A stretch of 64,000 nt of DNA from Paenibacillus macerans (GTDB taxonomy: Bacteria > Bacillota > Bacilli > Paenibacillales > Paenibacillaceae), in the NCBI RefSeq assembly GCF_900454495.1, contig NZ_UGSI01000001.1, positions 4,962,501 to 5,026,500 of the forward strand, written 5' to 3'. Both the position numbers and the translations under genes were made by a program. Below, in pieces: positions 41,877 to 50,385 of this stretch. The stretch's first letter is position 1. The number at the start of each line of letters is the position of its first letter. Under the pieces are notes generated by a model. The model did not search any database, was not told the DNA's origin, and worked only from the letters and a program-made list of their open reading frames with translations.

Positions 41877-44069
41877 TTGCGAAGCAGAATCAGAGCTTTT
41901 GTAGTGGCTGCCGTATTGGCGGGCGGCGGCATTCTGGGGGGATGCCTGGATCAGGACAGCCCGTCCGCGCTTAACGGTTTGGAGAAGCAGATTTCCGACA
42001 ATAACCAAAAGGGCTACCAGAAGATCGAAGAGGGCGCGTACGAAGACGCCTTGCCGTTTTTGAACAAAGCCATAGAATACGTCTATAAACTCGATCCGGA
42101 GCTTAAAGATCTGAAGCGGGAGGTCGAGCGTTCGGAGTTGATCGACTCTCCTTTTAACAATATAAGCTGGGCTTACAACGAATTGGGCGATTATGCCAAA
42201 GGGCTTGATTATATCGAGAAATCCTTGTTGATTCTCCCCAATACCGATGTGGAGTACGTCAACAAAGGGAACGCGCTGAACGGTCTGCGCCGGAACGAGG
42301 AGGCGCTGGCCAGCTATAAGCAGGCCGTTGCGCTGAACAGCCGGAGCGAAAGCGCCATTTACGGCATGGGTTTGGTTTCCTACGAGGAAGGCGACTACGA
42401 GGAAGCGCTGGCGCAATTCAAAAAGTATCTGGAGCTCGTGCCGTCCGATACCGACGCGGCGGAAATGGTTATCGACTCCCTTCTGGCGCTGGACCGGGAT
42501 GAAAAAGCGGTGAAGTTTGCCGATTCCTTTTTCAAGAAGTATGAGGATAGCTACGAAGGGTACATGATCAAAGGATATTTGCTGGAAGAAACCGCGGAGT
42601 TCGAAGAAACCGAGCGGTTCTACAAACAGGCCGGGGAGAAATTCCCCGATCTTCCGGAAGCTCAGCTGAAGCTGGGCGAACTGTACTACGATAACGGCGA
42701 TTACGATACGGCGGCGGACCATTTTAACCGGCTGCTCAATAAGTTCCCGGACGAACCGGAAGTATACACATGGCTGATTTGGACTTCCAGCGCCCAGGGG
42801 GATCTGGACCAGGCCGAGGCGGTGTACGCGAAGAGCCCGGACGCGGCGGAAATTCATAATGCCATGGGCAACGCCTATCTGGATCAAGGATTATACCTCG
42901 AATCGCTCCCGTATTTCGAACGGGCGATCAAGCTGGATCCGGCCGACGAAACCGGCTATATTTACAAGCTCAAAGCGCTGGATTGGGGAAAAAGATACTA
43001 CCGGTGCGTCGAGTTCGGCCAAAAGCTTGCCGATCTGGCGTTCAGCCACCCTGATATTCCTTGGTACATCGGACAATGCCAGCTTGAGCTGGAAAATTAT
43101 GAGGAGGCCATCCCCTATTTCGAACAAGCGGTACACCTCAACCCCGAAGATTATGAATCGTTGGCGCAGATCGCCTACGCTTATTTGCTGCTTGAGGACG
43201 ATGCGAAGGCCAAGGAGTATAGCAACCGGGCGCTGAAAATCTACGACGAAGACTCGACGGCCCTTTATGTGCAAAGCTCGCTCGAAGAGAAGCAGGAACC
43301 GCTAGGCGGACGGGTCCGCCAATTTTTCCTGGACAATTACCTGTACCGGAAGAGCGGCGATCAATTGGAGCAGGCCTTGGAGAAGCTGAAACAACCCGGC
43401 CTGTCCGTTGAACAGATCGGACGGACGATTAACAACGCCAAGCTGGCGGACGACAGGTTCACCTTTGCGATCTATGGAGACGCGTACGACCAAATGACGG
43501 CGGCTCGGGACGACAATATCACTTATAAAGAAAAGGGAAATACGTACTACTTTGCCTTCGATAGCTTTACGGAGACGACCGATGATCAATTCATTCAGCT
43601 CCTGGACCGGATTCCGAATCCTGAAGACAAAACGTTGGTCCTCGATTTGCGCGGCAACGGCGGCGGCCTGTCCTATAGCGCCAATGCCATGCTGGACGTG
43701 CTGCTGCCCGACCTGGTGACCAGCACGATCATTTACCAGGACGGCTACACCAGCAGCTATTATTCCGACGCGTCCCATACCGGATTCAAGAAGATCTATA
43801 TTTTCGTCGACGAAAATACGGCCAGCGCCGCCGAGCTTTTGACCCTGGGGCTCAAAACGTACCTGAACAACGTCACGGTCGTCGGCCGCGACACCTTCGG
43901 CAAAGGCGTGGGCCAGGTAGTTTTTGAAGACAAGCGAAACCGCATCATAGTCTATGTCGTAAACCACTATTGGAACGTCAAGCAGAACAATATCATGAAC
44001 GCGCACATTAAGCCGGACATTTACGTAAAGGGCAACAAACTGGACGATTTTATGCGGGCGGTGAAGTAA
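41877..44069 (+). CDS. TPR lipoprotein with S41 peptidase-like domain
   Basis: The 730-residue protein starts with TTG behind GAGGGGA. The signal ends in lipobox LGGC (GGGILGGCLDQ), so it should be attached outside the membrane. Residues 35-480 carry many TPR units (YEEGDYEEALAQFKKYLELV, YDNGDYDTAADHFNRLLNKF). The last 190 residues resemble C-terminal processing proteases: LVLDLRGNGGG, then NTASAAELLT with candidate nucleophile S650, and RDTFGKGVGQ with candidate base K676. No PDZ domain is seen. This domain mix is unusual; substrate unknown. Confidence 0.82.
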   Translation: MRSRIRAFVVAAVLAGGGILGGCLDQDSPSALNGLEKQISDNNQKGYQKIEEGAYEDALPFLNKAIEYVYKLDPELKDLKREVERSELIDSPFNNISWAYNELGDYAKGLDYIEKSLLILPNTDVEYVNKGNALNGLRRNEEALASYKQAVALNSRSESAIYGMGLVSYEEGDYEEALAQFKKYLELVPSDTDAAEMVIDSLLALDRDEKAVKFADSFFKKYEDSYEGYMIKGYLLEETAEFEETERFYKQAGEKFPDLPEAQLKLGELYYDNGDYDTAADHFNRLLNKFPDEPEVYTWLIWTSSAQGDLDQAEAVYAKSPDAAEIHNAMGNAYLDQGLYLESLPYFERAIKLDPADETGYIYKLKALDWGKRYYRCVEFGQKLADLAFSHPDIPWYIGQCQLELENYEEAIPYFEQAVHLNPEDYESLAQIAYAYLLLEDDAKAKEYSNRALKIYDEDSTALYVQSSLEEKQEPLGGRVRQFFLDNYLYRKSGDQLEQALEKLKQPGLSVEQIGRTINNAKLADDRFTFAIYGDAYDQMTAARDDNITYKEKGNTYYFAFDSFTETTDDQFIQLLDRIPNPEDKTLVLDLRGNGGGLSYSANAMLDVLLPDLVTSTIIYQDGYTSSYYSDASHTGFKKIYIFVDENTASAAELLTLGLKTYLNNVTVVGRDTFGKGVGQVVFEDKRNRIIVYVVNHYWNVKQNNIMNAHIKPDIYVKGNKLDDFMRAVK

Positions 44070-44100
44070 GCCGGCCGAAGATAAGGGGGCGAGATAATCG

Positions 44101-44202
44101 ATGACTTTTGTCTGGGAAAATACGATCATCAGCCTGCTGTTTATCATATTGCTGGTGATTGTGATATGGACGGCGGTTAGGTCGATTAGGAAGAAAAAAT
44201 AA
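44101..44202 (+). CDS. 33-residue single-span membrane peptide
   Basis: A short frame starts at ATG 44101 behind AAGGGGGCGAG. After a short MTFVWENT lead, a hydrophobic helix (IISLLFIILLVIVIW) is followed by a basic tail (RSIRKKK), which predicts an inward-facing C-terminus. It lies between two genes in the same direction, 31 bases after the S41-type lipoprotein and 30 before the DUF1801 gene. Function unknown. Confidence 0.6.
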   Translation: MTFVWENTIISLLFIILLVIVIWTAVRSIRKKK

Positions 44203-44232
44203 AACCCCGGAAAGGGCGCCCAAGGAGGACTT

Positions 44233-44622
44233 ATGGAAGAAAGCAAGCGGACATTTGCCACAATCGATGAATATATCGCCCAGTTTCCGGCGGACGTTTG
44301 CGGCAAGCTGCAGCAAATTCGCAGCACGATCCAGGCAGCCGCGCCGGATGCTATCGAGAAAATCAGCTACCAAATGCCCACCTTTGCGCTGGCCGGCAAA
44401 AACCTCGTGCATTTTGCCGCTTTCAAAAACCATATCGGTTTTTACCCCACCCCCAGCGGGATTGAGGAATTTCAAGCCGAGCTGGCCGGGTATAAAAATG
44501 CCAAAGGGTCTGTGCAATTCCCCTTGGACGAACCACTGCCGCTGGAACTCATCGGCCGGATCGTCCGATTCCGGGCCGCCGAAAACCGCGAACAGGCCGC
44601 AGCCAAGCAGAAGAAGCGATAG
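44233..44622 (+). CDS. DUF1801 / YdhG-like protein
   Basis: The 129-residue soluble protein starts behind AAGGAGGACTT. Conserved marks are IDEYIAQFPADVCGKLQQIR, DAIEKISYQMPTFALAGKNL and FKNHIGFYPTPSGIEEF, typical of DUF1801 proteins (YdhG/YdeI; some are called iron chaperones such as frataxin-like Fra). The true role is uncertain. The basic tail KQKKR ends the protein. Confidence 0.88.
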   Translation: MEESKRTFATIDEYIAQFPADVCGKLQQIRSTIQAAAPDAIEKISYQMPTFALAGKNLVHFAAFKNHIGFYPTPSGIEEFQAELAGYKNAKGSVQFPLDEPLPLELIGRIVRFRAAENREQAAAKQKKR

Positions 44623-44713
44623 AAGTGGTGGAGGCGGTTAAGCGATAGAAGTGGTAGTGTAGCTGTGGTAGCTGTGGTAGCTGGTAGGTGCGGTAGATGC
44701 GGTAGATGCAGGA
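44623..44713 (+). repeat. Short tandem repeat (GGTAG-type)
   Basis: Nine-base units GTGGTAGCT and GCGGTAGAT and variants are repeated in tandem right after the DUF1801 gene. No coding or hairpin role is apparent. Confidence 0.7.
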
Positions 44714-44744
44714 AAATCCGCCGATAAGCCGGCGGTCCTCCTTA

Positions 44745-44840
44745 CGAAATAATATAAGGGCAAAAAATGCCCCTAATGAGGTGAACATGGCAAGGCTCCC
44801 GATAATAAGTACATAAAGTGCCGCTATTTTTAAGGCCGAC
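44745..44840. repeat. Dispersed intergenic repeat, family B, copy 2
   Basis: The blocks ATAAGGGCAAAAAATGCCCC and ATAATAAGTACATAAAGTGC, then CGCTATTTTT, match the family at 23860-24090 and 49501-49720, in the same order as the right half of the first copy. Confidence 0.7.
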
Positions 44841-44873
44841 GGTCCGCCGTTCCAGTTTTACGCTTATTACAAA

Positions 44874-45818
44874 TCAAATCCCGCGATCTTTAAACAAAGC
44901 GGCGATAGACCCGCCCTCCAGAATAAAATGGATGGCCTTCGCCAGCATCGGGGCAACGGAGAGCACCTTAAAGTGGGGGAGATGCTCCGGCTGCGCGATC
45001 GAGTCGGTCACCACGACCTCGCGGATGTTTTCGTGCTGCAGCTTTTGCAGCGCCTCGCCGGAAAACAATCCGTGCGTGGCGCACACGTATGCATCCTCCG
45101 CCCCCCTCTCCTTCAGCCCTTCCACGACGTTGACGATGGTCGACCCGGTGTCGATCAAATCTTCGATAATGATCGGGGTATGTCCCGCCACATCGCCAAT
45201 CACGTGCGTGATCACCGACTGGTTGTGGGCCGGACGCTTTTTGATCATGATCGCAAACGGAGAATCAAGCCCATTCGCCAGCTTTTCGGCCATCGAAGCC
45301 CGGCCGGCATCGGGCGATACGATTACCGGACGCGGGATATTCCGGGATTTCAAATATTCGGTCATCAAATCAAGCGCAGTGAGATGATCGACCGGGATGT
45401 TGAAAAAGCCCTGGATCGCCGGGGCGTGCAGGTCGATCGTGACCACCCGGCTGGCCCCCGCCGTCGTCAGCACATCGGCTACCAGCTTGGCCGAGATCGG
45501 CTCCCGGGGCGCCGACTTGCGCTCCTGGCGGGCGTAGCCGTAATATGGCAGGATCACATTAACCGTCCGGGCGGAAGCCCGCTTGGCCGCGTCGATCATC
45601 ACCAGCAACTCCACGAACAGCTCGTTGGTCGGGTGGGACAGCGCCTGAACCAGAAACACGTCGGAATTGCGGATGCTCTCCTCATAATGGACGTAGATTT
45701 CCCCGCTTTTGAACCGCGAAAGCTTGATTTTCCCAGGCTCCACGCCGAGCCGCCCGCAAATGTCCGCCACCAGCTTCGGATTGGACGAACCGGAGAAAAT
45801 TCGCATTTTGCCTTCCAT
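44874..45818 (-). CDS. prs: Ribose-phosphate diphosphokinase, divergent paralogue
   Basis: The 314-residue enzyme makes PRPP from ribose 5-phosphate and ATP. It has the catalytic region YYGYARQERKSAPREPISAK, the metal site DLHAPAIQGFF and the PRPP loop IIIEDLIDTGSTI. Where housekeeping enzymes have SPDHGG, this one reads SPDAGRASM, so it is a diverged second copy. It lies at the end of the histidine cluster and PRPP is the first substrate of that pathway, so dedicated supply to HisG is likely. GGGAGG precedes the ATG. Confidence 0.88.
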   Translation of the reverse strand: MEGKMRIFSGSSNPKLVADICGRLGVEPGKIKLSRFKSGEIYVHYEESIRNSDVFLVQALSHPTNELFVELLVMIDAAKRASARTVNVILPYYGYARQERKSAPREPISAKLVADVLTTAGASRVVTIDLHAPAIQGFFNIPVDHLTALDLMTEYLKSRNIPRPVIVSPDAGRASMAEKLANGLDSPFAIMIKKRPAHNQSVITHVIGDVAGHTPIIIEDLIDTGSTIVNVVEGLKERGAEDAYVCATHGLFSGEALQKLQHENIREVVVTDSIAQPEHLPHFKVLSVAPMLAKAIHFILEGGSIAALFKDRGI

Positions 45819-45934
45819 AACATCCTCCCGGAATATCGATAAATTAGGCTGAAGCGCCCGAGCTTCTGATTCCTATAGTGTTCCATTTTCGCGACATACA
45901 TGCCTAATTCCTGCTCCGGTTGGCTTTAAACCCG

Positions 45935-46212
45935 TGTTCAAAAAGTCGGGTTTTCAGGACCGAAGCGTATGCTTCCGATATGCGTTTTTTCAAAACGCTT
46001 TAGTCGGATGAAGCTAGGGACTGAGTAGCGGAGCTAAACGTTTTCGGAGAAAACGGCTTCGGAAGCATAAGCTTAGTGAGCCTACGTGAGCAACTGAAAT
46101 GTTTCCGTAGGGAACATGCTTCGGAAGCATATCCCCACCCGGCTGAATTCAAGATTCGACGCCCGATCCACTTCATGAACGGCTTTGTCATGGAAAGATG
46201 ACTTTTTGAACA
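45935..46212. mobile_element. MITE-like element with 13-bp terminal inverted repeats
   Basis: TGTTCAAAAAGTC (45935-45947) and GACTTTTTGAACA (46200-46212) are perfect inverted ends of a 278-base noncoding segment. Inside are further palindromes (CGTTTTC-GGA-GAAAACG, and repeated GCTTCGGAAGCATA). It has no open frame. It separates prs from hisJ and may also influence termination. The remainder of this 411-base gap is empty. Confidence 0.65.
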
Positions 46213-46229
46213 ACCTCTATTAAGCCCTC

Positions 46230-47054
46230 CTACGGGTGAAGCGGCACCATCGTTCTTCGCCGCCCTGCAAACGCCGCCAGCTCACGAACCCCCAGATTGT
46301 ACAGAGCCGCCCGCGCCGTATCCAGATGTTCGCCGAGCTTGTTCGGATCATGCGCATCCGAGCCCAACGTCAGCGGAATCCCCAGCCCGATCGCCATTTG
46401 TAATATCCGCTCGCTCGGGAACATTTCCGCGCAAGGCTTGGACAGCCCGGAGGCGTTCAGCTCCATGGCCACCCCGGCTTCCGCCACGGCAGTAAGCGCC
46501 TGACGTTCCAGCCGTACGTTTTCCTCTTGGAGCGCAGGTTCCGGTTTATATCCAAAGCGCTTGATGACGTCCAAGTGGCCCATAATATCGTAAAAGCCCG
46601 TTTTTGCCGCCTTGGTTACAGCATCGTAATACCGTTCATAGACCGCGAAAACGTCCTGGCCTTCCCAATGGTGCACTTGACGGAAATCCGAAACATCCCA
46701 TTCCCCGAGAAAATGCACCGAACCGATCACATAATCCCAAGGATAACCGCGAACGATGCTTTCGATACGTTCTTCCCAGCCTTCGATGTAATCGGCCTCC
46801 AGCCCGACCTTTACCTCGATTTGGCCGCGGTATTTCTCCTTCAGCGCCAAGGCCTCCTCCACGTAACGCGGCAGCTCGTCCAGCGGCATAGCCATCTCCG
46901 GATAATAATCGGCCGGATCGACATGCAGCAGCGGCATATGATCCGATACGCCGATCTGGGATAAGCCGATTTCAATCCCCCGCCGGATGTATTCCTCCAG
47001 CTTGCCGACGGCGTGTCCGCAGCGGTCATGATGCGTATGGTAATCGATCAGCAT
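46230..47054 (-). CDS. hisJ: Histidinol-phosphatase, PHP type
   Basis: The 274-residue PHP-family enzyme removes phosphate from histidinol phosphate. Metal-binding motifs are DYHTHHDRCGHA at the N-terminus, VSDHMPL, KVGLEADYIEG, IGSVHFL, DIMGHLDVIKRFG and TLGSDAHDPNKLGEHL. ATG 47054 follows GGAGGAAGG; the longer frame runs into hisIE. It is 22 bases downstream of hisIE and part of the same transcript. Confidence 0.93.
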   Translation of the reverse strand: MLIDYHTHHDRCGHAVGKLEEYIRRGIEIGLSQIGVSDHMPLLHVDPADYYPEMAMPLDELPRYVEEALALKEKYRGQIEVKVGLEADYIEGWEERIESIVRGYPWDYVIGSVHFLGEWDVSDFRQVHHWEGQDVFAVYERYYDAVTKAAKTGFYDIMGHLDVIKRFGYKPEPALQEENVRLERQALTAVAEAGVAMELNASGLSKPCAEMFPSERILQMAIGLGIPLTLGSDAHDPNKLGEHLDTARAALYNLGVRELAAFAGRRRTMVPLHP

Positions 47055-47076
47055 CTTAAGGCCTTCCTCCCCCCGC

Positions 47077-47892
47077 TTAGTCGCGGCGCGGACGCTCATG
47101 GCGCCGCTCCAGTTCCCGCATGATTTCGTCCAGCGGCAAACCCCGCTCACGCAGCAGAACGAGCAAGTGGTAAATCAAATCGCTCACCTCGTACCGCAGC
47201 TCGTCATTGTCGCCGTTTTTCGCCGCGATGATCGACTCGGCCGTTTCCTCGCCGACCTTTTTAAGGATTTTGTCGAGCCCTTTCTCGAACAAATAAGTCG
47301 TGTAAGCCCCTTCCGGCCGCTGCTCGTAGCGCTCGGCGATCAGCTGCTCCAGCTCGGCGAGCACCGCGAAACGGTCTAAGCCGTTCGCCTGGGACGCAAG
47401 GCTGTCACCGGGCCCGCTAGAGCCTTCCCCGGAGCCTGCCCACTGAGGAGCTGCCCCGGACACCGCTGACATTGTTGCACCCTCCGCTGTCCCCGCTCCT
47501 GCTACTGACGCCACTGCTCCACCTACGTCCGCCGTTGCCGCCGTACGGTAAAAGCAAGTATTTTCACCGGTATGGCAAGCCGGACCGTTCGCATGAACTT
47601 CCACCAGCAGCGTATCGCCATCACAGTCGTAGCGAAGCGCGGCAATCCGCTGCGTGTTGCCCGAAGTCGCCCCTTTGTTCCACAGCTCTCCGCGGGACCG
47701 GCTCCAAAACCAGGTTTGCCCCGTCTCCAGCGATTTGCGCAGCGACTCGCGGTTCATATACGCCAGCATCAGCACCTCTTTGCCGGCCGCATCCTGTACG
47801 ATCGCCGGAACGAGCCCCTGGCTGTCCCATTTGATCGTTTTCTCCAGTTCTTCGATCGAACATGTATATTGCAACGGTTGATTTTCCGTCAT
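47077..47892 (-). CDS. hisI: Phosphoribosyl-AMP cyclohydrolase / phosphoribosyl-ATP diphosphatase
   Basis: The 271-residue bifunctional HisIE protein has an N-terminal cyclohydrolase (IKWDSQGLVPAIVQDAAGKE, WFWSRSRGELWNKGATSGNT, zinc cysteines in YDCDGD and GPACHTGENTCFYRT) and a C-terminal pyrophosphatase (RPEGAYTTYLFEKGLDKILK, KKVGEETAESIIAAKNGDND). The two are joined by an extended Ala/Gly/Ser-rich linker of about 50 residues (118-168), longer than the short linker usual in HisIE. It overlaps hisF by 4 bases. Confidence 0.94.
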   Translation of the reverse strand: MTENQPLQYTCSIEELEKTIKWDSQGLVPAIVQDAAGKEVLMLAYMNRESLRKSLETGQTWFWSRSRGELWNKGATSGNTQRIAALRYDCDGDTLLVEVHANGPACHTGENTCFYRTAATADVGGAVASVAGAGTAEGATMSAVSGAAPQWAGSGEGSSGPGDSLASQANGLDRFAVLAELEQLIAERYEQRPEGAYTTYLFEKGLDKILKKVGEETAESIIAAKNGDNDELRYEVSDLIYHLLVLLRERGLPLDEIMRELERRHERPRRD

Positions 47893-48647
47893 CGTATCTC
47901 CACCCCTTTGGCTTTCAGATCTTTTTTCAGATCCGGAACCGCAATTTCTTTATAGTGAAAAATCGTCGCCGCTAGCGCCGCGTCCGCCTGCCCCTCGGTG
48001 AACACCTCGTAAAAATCGTCGATGTCCCCGGCCCCGCCCGAAGCGATCACCGGAATGCCCACCGCCCTGCCAACCGCCCGGGTCAGCGGCAGATCAAATC
48101 CGTCCTTGGTGCCGTCGGCATCCATGCTGGTCAGCAAAATTTCTCCCGCGCCAAGCTTCTCGGCTTCCCGCACCCATGCGAGCGCGCGGATTCCGGTCGC
48201 CTTGCGGCCGCCATGGGTGTACACTTCCCATTCGCCCCAGTCGGGGTTGAATTTGGCGTCCACGGCCACCACAATGCACTGCGAGCCAAAACGGCGTGCG
48301 CCGTCCGAGATCAGCTGCGGGTTCAGCACCGCCGCCGTGTTGATCCCGATCTTGTCGGCCCCGGCCCGCAGCAGGCGCTTCATATCATCCACCTGGGAAA
48401 TCCCCCCGCCTACCGTAAACGGAATGGCGATTTCTCCAGCCGTTTGCTTTACGACCTCGACCATAGTGGCCCGCCCTTCATGCGAGGCGGAAATGTCCAA
48501 AAACACGAGCTCATCCGCTCCCTCGCGGTCATACAGCGCCGCCAGCTCCACAGGATCTCCGGCATCGCGGAGGTTCACAAAATTGACGCCCTTGACGACC
48601 CGGCCGTCCTTGACGTCCAGACAGGGGATAATTCGCTTTGCGAGCAT
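47889..48647 (-). CDS. hisF: Imidazole glycerol-phosphate synthase, cyclase subunit
   Basis: The 252-residue TIM barrel starts MLAKRIIPCLDVKDGRVVKG, with catalytic D11 and the second Asp in VVVAVDAKFNPDW plus phosphate sites IPFTVGGGI and VIASGGAGDIDDF. It closes the imidazole ring using ammonia from HisH. AAAGGAAG precedes the start. A roughly 80-base spacer separates it from hisA. Confidence 0.95.
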   Translation of the reverse strand: MLAKRIIPCLDVKDGRVVKGVNFVNLRDAGDPVELAALYDREGADELVFLDISASHEGRATMVEVVKQTAGEIAIPFTVGGGISQVDDMKRLLRAGADKIGINTAAVLNPQLISDGARRFGSQCIVVAVDAKFNPDWGEWEVYTHGGRKATGIRALAWVREAEKLGAGEILLTSMDADGTKDGFDLPLTRAVGRAVGIPVIASGGAGDIDDFYEVFTEGQADAALAATIFHYKEIAVPDLKKDLKAKGVEIR

Positions 48648-48727
48648 GGTGATTCGACTTCCTTTCTGCTTCAACTTGGATCCAGCTTGGAAAATTGGAT
48701 CGGATGGCCCTAGAACCTGGCCTCACT

Positions 48728-49468
48728 CTACTTCAAAGCTTGAATCGCGGCAATCGCCTGCACCAGCTCGAAGTTGCCGGTATACAGCGCTTTGCCGACG
48801 ATCGCGCCGCCTACGCCCTCGTTCGCATGTGCGGCCAGACGGAGCAAATCGTCCTGCACCGTAACGCCGCCGGAGGCGATCACCGTTTTGCCGGAGGCCT
48901 TGGCGAGCGATAAAATCGCTTCGACGTTGGGCCCCTGCATCATCCCGTCGCGGGAAATATCGGTAAAAATAAACGTCTCCGCCCCTTTGCCCGCCAGTTC
49001 CTTCGCCAGCGCTTCGGCCTGAACCTCCGACGTTTCCAGCCAGCCGCGCGTCGCCACGAACCCGTTTCGAGCGTCGATGCCGATCGCCGCTTTGTCCCCG
49101 TAGGTGCCCAGCACCGCCTCCGTAAAGGCCCGGTCCTCGATCGCCGCCGTGCCGAGAATGACCCGGCTGACGCCCAGCGCCAGCAGCCGCTTCACGTCCT
49201 CTAGCGTGCGCAGCCCGCCGCCTACCTGCACGGGTACCTGCACGCTGCGGGCGATCTCGCCGATCAATTCGTCATTGACGGGATGACCGGCCTTGGCCCC
49301 GTCCAAATCGACCACATGGATAAACGCGCCGCCCTGGGCTTCCCAGGATTTGGCCACCTCCACCGGATTGGCGTTATACACAGTTTCCCGGTCGTAATCG
49401 CCCTGCACAAGACGGACGCACTGGCCGCCCCGGATATCGATCGCCGGATATATTGTAAATGATGACAT
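48728..49468 (-). CDS. hisA: ProFAR isomerase
   Basis: The 246-residue TIM barrel begins MSSFTIYPAIDIRGGQCVRL, with the catalytic Asp in AIDIRGG and the second in FIFTDISRDGMMQG, and phosphate loops QVGGGLRTLED and VIASGGV. It converts ProFAR to PRFAR. GGAGGAGCAG precedes the ATG at 49468. An 879-base repeat-filled spacer separates it from hisH, which is normally adjacent. Confidence 0.95.
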   Translation of the reverse strand: MSSFTIYPAIDIRGGQCVRLVQGDYDRETVYNANPVEVAKSWEAQGGAFIHVVDLDGAKAGHPVNDELIGEIARSVQVPVQVGGGLRTLEDVKRLLALGVSRVILGTAAIEDRAFTEAVLGTYGDKAAIGIDARNGFVATRGWLETSEVQAEALAKELAGKGAETFIFTDISRDGMMQGPNVEAILSLAKASGKTVIASGGVTVQDDLLRLAAHANEGVGGAIVGKALYTGNFELVQAIAAIQALK

Positions 49469-49500
49469 CGGATTCTGCTCCTCCCGCCGCAAATAAATTT

Positions 49501-49720
49501 CCTTGAAAAATAAAGGTAATTTATGGCGCTATATTGGCACTTTTCCGAGACTGGCCCGAAATAGCGGACATTTTTGTCGTTATTTTCTCAAACGGGAGCG
49601 ATTGGGGGGCCTTTGGGAGCGCTCTGGTGAAAATAAGACCATTTTTTACCGCTATTTACGGCCAGGCCGGAAATCGAGTCCATATAAGGCCAAAAATTAC
49701 CGCTAATGAGCCAGCAGTGA
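49501..49720. repeat. Dispersed intergenic repeat, family B, copy 3
   Basis: Variants of AATAAAGGTAATTTATGGCG, ATAGCGGACATTTTTGTCGT and ATAAGGCCAAAAATTACCGC relate this segment to 23860-24090 and 44745-44840. Confidence 0.65.
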
Positions 49721-49842
49721 TCCACTAGCGCTGCATTAACTCTTACAGAAGGACAACTTGTTGCCCTGATACGTACTTTCCGGATTTCGCCAAAGCTCAG
49801 GTTTTCGAGCCGATACTATCGACTATCACCCACGCCCGCCGG

Positions 49843-50035
49843 AAATAACGGTTGTAGCAGGTTGTAGCAGGCGCTATTTTACGAAAAAAGACCTTTTCCA
49901 AACTCTAACGGTTGCGAGCGCTGTTATTTCCCTTAATCTAGTGAAAATGACCGGGTTTCAGCGAAATAAGCGCCATGGCAACCGTTACAATTTGAAATCA
50001 ACGTTTTGGGCACAAATAGCGGTTGTGGCAACCGT
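49843..50035. repeat. Dispersed intergenic repeat, family A, copy 2
   Basis: AAATAACGGTTG, CTAACGGTTGCGAGCGCTGT, AAATAAGCGCCATGGCAACC and CAACCGTTA-type blocks match the family at 19030-19235 and 56905-57105. Confidence 0.7.
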
Positions 50036-50062
50036 TAGAATCATCTTCTGCAACGCTACTGC

Positions 50063-50385
50063 CACCGAGCAGGCTTGCCCGGACCGGGTTTGCCAGCCTC
50101 ACCACGGCCTACCGCCTCAGGCTGCACGCTCCCCGCCCACTACCGCCGTGCGGCCGCCGGCTCTCCGCTCCCGACGCCCGCCGAGCTCACCGCCCGCCCG
50201 GCCCGGGTCCGCCAGCCTCACCACGGCCTACCGCCTCAGGCTGCACGCTCCCCGCCCACTACCGCCGTGCGGCCGCCGGCTCACCTCTCCCAGACGCCTG
50301 CCGAGCTCACCGCCCGCCCGGCCCGTCTCCGCCAGCCTCACCACGGCCTACCGCCGCAAGCTGCCCGCCCCGCTGCCGGCACGGC
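50063..50385. repeat. GC-rich tandem repeat reaching into the hisH 3' end
   Basis: A unit of 119-120 bases beginning GCCAGCCTCACCACGGCCTA recurs at 50092, 50211 and 50331, giving about two and a half copies. The last copy contains the hisH stop and final codons, so it looks as though the hisH 3' end was duplicated outward. Confidence 0.8.

Noticed and set aside
50063..50385. Possible CRISPR array in the GC-rich repeats
   Set aside because: Units are about 119-120 bases long and adjoin without unique spacers, and no cas genes are present; it is a tandem duplication.
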